Shown one piece after another: positions 56,744 through 57,848 of a DNA stretch of 57,848 bases. The position numbers and the translations under genes were made by a program. A model generated the notes under the pieces. The model had not been told where the DNA came from. It saw nothing but the letters and a program-made list of their open reading frames with translations, and searched no databases. The first letter of the stretch is position 1. Each line of letters begins with the position of its first letter. Source of the DNA: Streptomyces sp. (GTDB taxonomy: Bacteria > Actinomycetota > Actinomycetes > Streptomycetales > Streptomycetaceae); contig JABFVM010000067.1 of NCBI GenBank assembly GCA_013362785.1, positions 1 through 57,848 of the forward strand, written 5' to 3'.

Positions 56744-57848
56744 TCAGTCCACCAGGTCCCTGACCACCGCGTCCGCCAGCAACCGCCCCCGCAGCGTCAG
56801 CACCGCGCGCCCCTCGGCATACGGCACCTCCTGAAGCAGCCCGTCCGCCAGCGCCCGGCGCGACGCCGCGAGCCCCTGCTCCCGCAACAGCTCCAGCGGT
56901 GCCCCTTCCCGCAGCCTCAGCTCCAGCAGGACGCGCTCCACCCTGCGGTCCTCGTCCGACAGGAGCTCGCGTCCGGCGCCCGGTGACCGTCCCGCGGCCA
57001 GGGCGGCCGCGTACGCGCCGGGATGCTTCACGTTCCACCAGCGGACCCCGCCGACGTGGGAGTGCGCTCCCGGGCCCGCGCCCCACCAGTCGGCGCCCCG
57101 CCAGTACAGCTCGTTGTGCAGGCAGCGGGCGGCCCGCGAGGTGGCCCAGTTGGAGACCTCGTACCAGTCGAAGCCCGCCTCGGAGAGGACCGACTCCGCG
57201 ATGAGGTAGCGGTCGGCGTGGACATCGTCGTCCGTCATCGGGACCTCGCCCCGGCGGATACGACGGGCCAGCTGGGTGCCCTCCTCGACGATCAGGGCGT
57301 ACGCCGACACATGGTCCGGCCCGGCGCCGATCGCCGCCTCCAGCGAGGCCCGCCAGTCGTCGTCCGACTCCCCGGGGGTGCCGTAGATCAGGTCAAGGTT
57401 CACGTGCTCGAAGCCCGCCGCGCGGGCCTCCGCGACGCAGGCCTCGGGGCGGCCGGGGGTGTGGGTGCGGTCCAGGATCTTCAGCACGTGCTGTTTCGCG
57501 CTCTGCATGCCGAAGGAGATCCGGTTGAAGCCGCCCTCGCGGAGCGTGGCCAGATAGGCCGGGTCGACCGACTCCGGGTTCGCCTCGGTCGTGATCTCCG
57601 CGTCCGGCGCCAGTCCGAACTCGTCGCGGATCGCCCCCAGCATCCGTACGAGATCGTCGGCGGCCAGCAGCGTCGGCGTACCGCCGCCCACGAAGACCGT
57701 GCGGACCTCGCGCGGGTCGTCGCCGAGGATCTTGCGGGCCAGGCGGATCTCGTCGGTCAGTGTGTCGGCGTAGTTGTCGCGGGACGCCAGCACTCCGCCC
57801 GTGCCGCGCAGCTCGGTCGCGGTGTAGGTGTTGAAGTCGCAGTAGCCG
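56744..57848 (-). CDS. hemW: Radical SAM coproporphyrinogen-III-oxidase-like protein HemW, N-terminus beyond right edge
   Basis: At least 368 residues are present, with the start outside the window. At the very edge the reading frame contains GYCDFNTYT, the end of the CxxxCxYC cluster motif. Then come VFVGGGTPTLL (SAM-binding), SFGMQSAKQHVL, NLDLIYGTPGESDDDW and a C-terminal HemN-type domain (YWRGADWWGAGPGAHSHVG). HemW proteins act in heme trafficking or insertion; true HemN activity is doubtful because of the short cluster region. The in-frame GTG at 57793 is inside the cluster domain and is not the start. The gene converges with DUF3097. Confidence 0.92.
   Translation of the reverse strand, partial: GYCDFNTYTATELRGTGGVLASRDNYADTLTDEIRLARKILGDDPREVRTVFVGGGTPTLLAADDLVRMLGAIRDEFGLAPDAEITTEANPESVDPAYLATLREGGFNRISFGMQSAKQHVLKILDRTHTPGRPEACVAEARAAGFEHVNLDLIYGTPGESDDDWRASLEAAIGAGPDHVSAYALIVEEGTQLARRIRRGEVPMTDDDVHADRYLIAESVLSEAGFDWYEVSNWATSRAARCLHNELYWRGADWWGAGPGAHSHVGGVRWWNVKHPGAYAAALAAGRSPGAGRELLSDEDRRVERVLLELRLREGAPLELLREQGLAASRRALADGLLQEVPYAEGRAVLTLRGRLLADAVVRDLVD

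Overview
The window is very GC-rich (well over 70 percent, with third codon positions almost all G or C). It is gene-dense and uses many GTG and TTG starts. Its gene content and gene order (hrcA-dnaJ-rsmE, HIT-rnz, phoH-ybeY-corC, leuA, tricorn protease, SGNH-type secreted proteins, MmyB-like XRE regulators) point to a Streptomyces chromosome. No rRNA, tRNA, CRISPR array or intact mobile element was seen.

Layout. 1-5.2 kb: a FadR-type regulator faces an oligopeptide ABC transporter operon (Tat lipoprotein binding protein, DppB-like permease, and a DppC-DppD fusion that runs off the left edge). 5.3-11.1 kb: a SnoaL-like protein, then a leftward block of MMPL transporter, histidine kinase, LuxR response regulator and secreted sialidase. 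11.3-17.8 kb: secreted proteins, including a 1365-residue enzyme joining a lytic-transglycosylase-like domain, a golvesin-like domain and an SGNH/GDSL esterase, followed by a TerB/zinc-ribbon protein. 18.1-22.5 kb: leuA with a leucine-rich leader peptide, a protealysin-type M4 protease with its emfourin inhibitor, and a decayed IS200/IS605-type element (broken tnpB, tnpA scrap). 22.5-27.8 kb: GH1 beta-glucosidase with an MFS transporter, a divergent epimerase/XRE pair, and a small secreted protein. 27.8-34.1 kb: amtB-glnK under an array of GlnR-like boxes, era, then phoH-ybeY-corC and a MmcQ/YjbR protein. 34.1-37.9 kb: MFS exporter with a divergent XRE regulator, a cytidine-deaminase-like protein without zinc ligands, and a two-domain VOC protein. 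37.9-43.8 kb: a 15-bp minisatellite, then PfkB kinase, glucarate dehydratase and 5-dehydro-4-deoxyglucarate dehydratase with a divergent IclR regulator, then an MFS transporter. 43.8-57.8 kb: an ADA-type deaminase, RNase Z and HIT operon, a tricorn protease, a lipoprotein, the hrcA-dnaJ-NMO-rsmE-VOC operon behind a CIRCE operator, a metallo-beta-lactamase-fold protein, DUF3097, and hemW running off the right edge.

The regulatory detail is the strongest part of the window: CIRCE before hrcA, four GlnR-like half boxes at exact 11-bp steps before amtB, a Leu-run leader before leuA, and several palindromes in divergent promoters. The least ordinary items are the broken tnpB element whose right end appears to supply the emfourin stop codon, the minisatellite, the multidomain wall enzyme, and the sialidase placed directly downstream of a two-component system. 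I saw no clearly new multi-gene defence or biosynthetic system.
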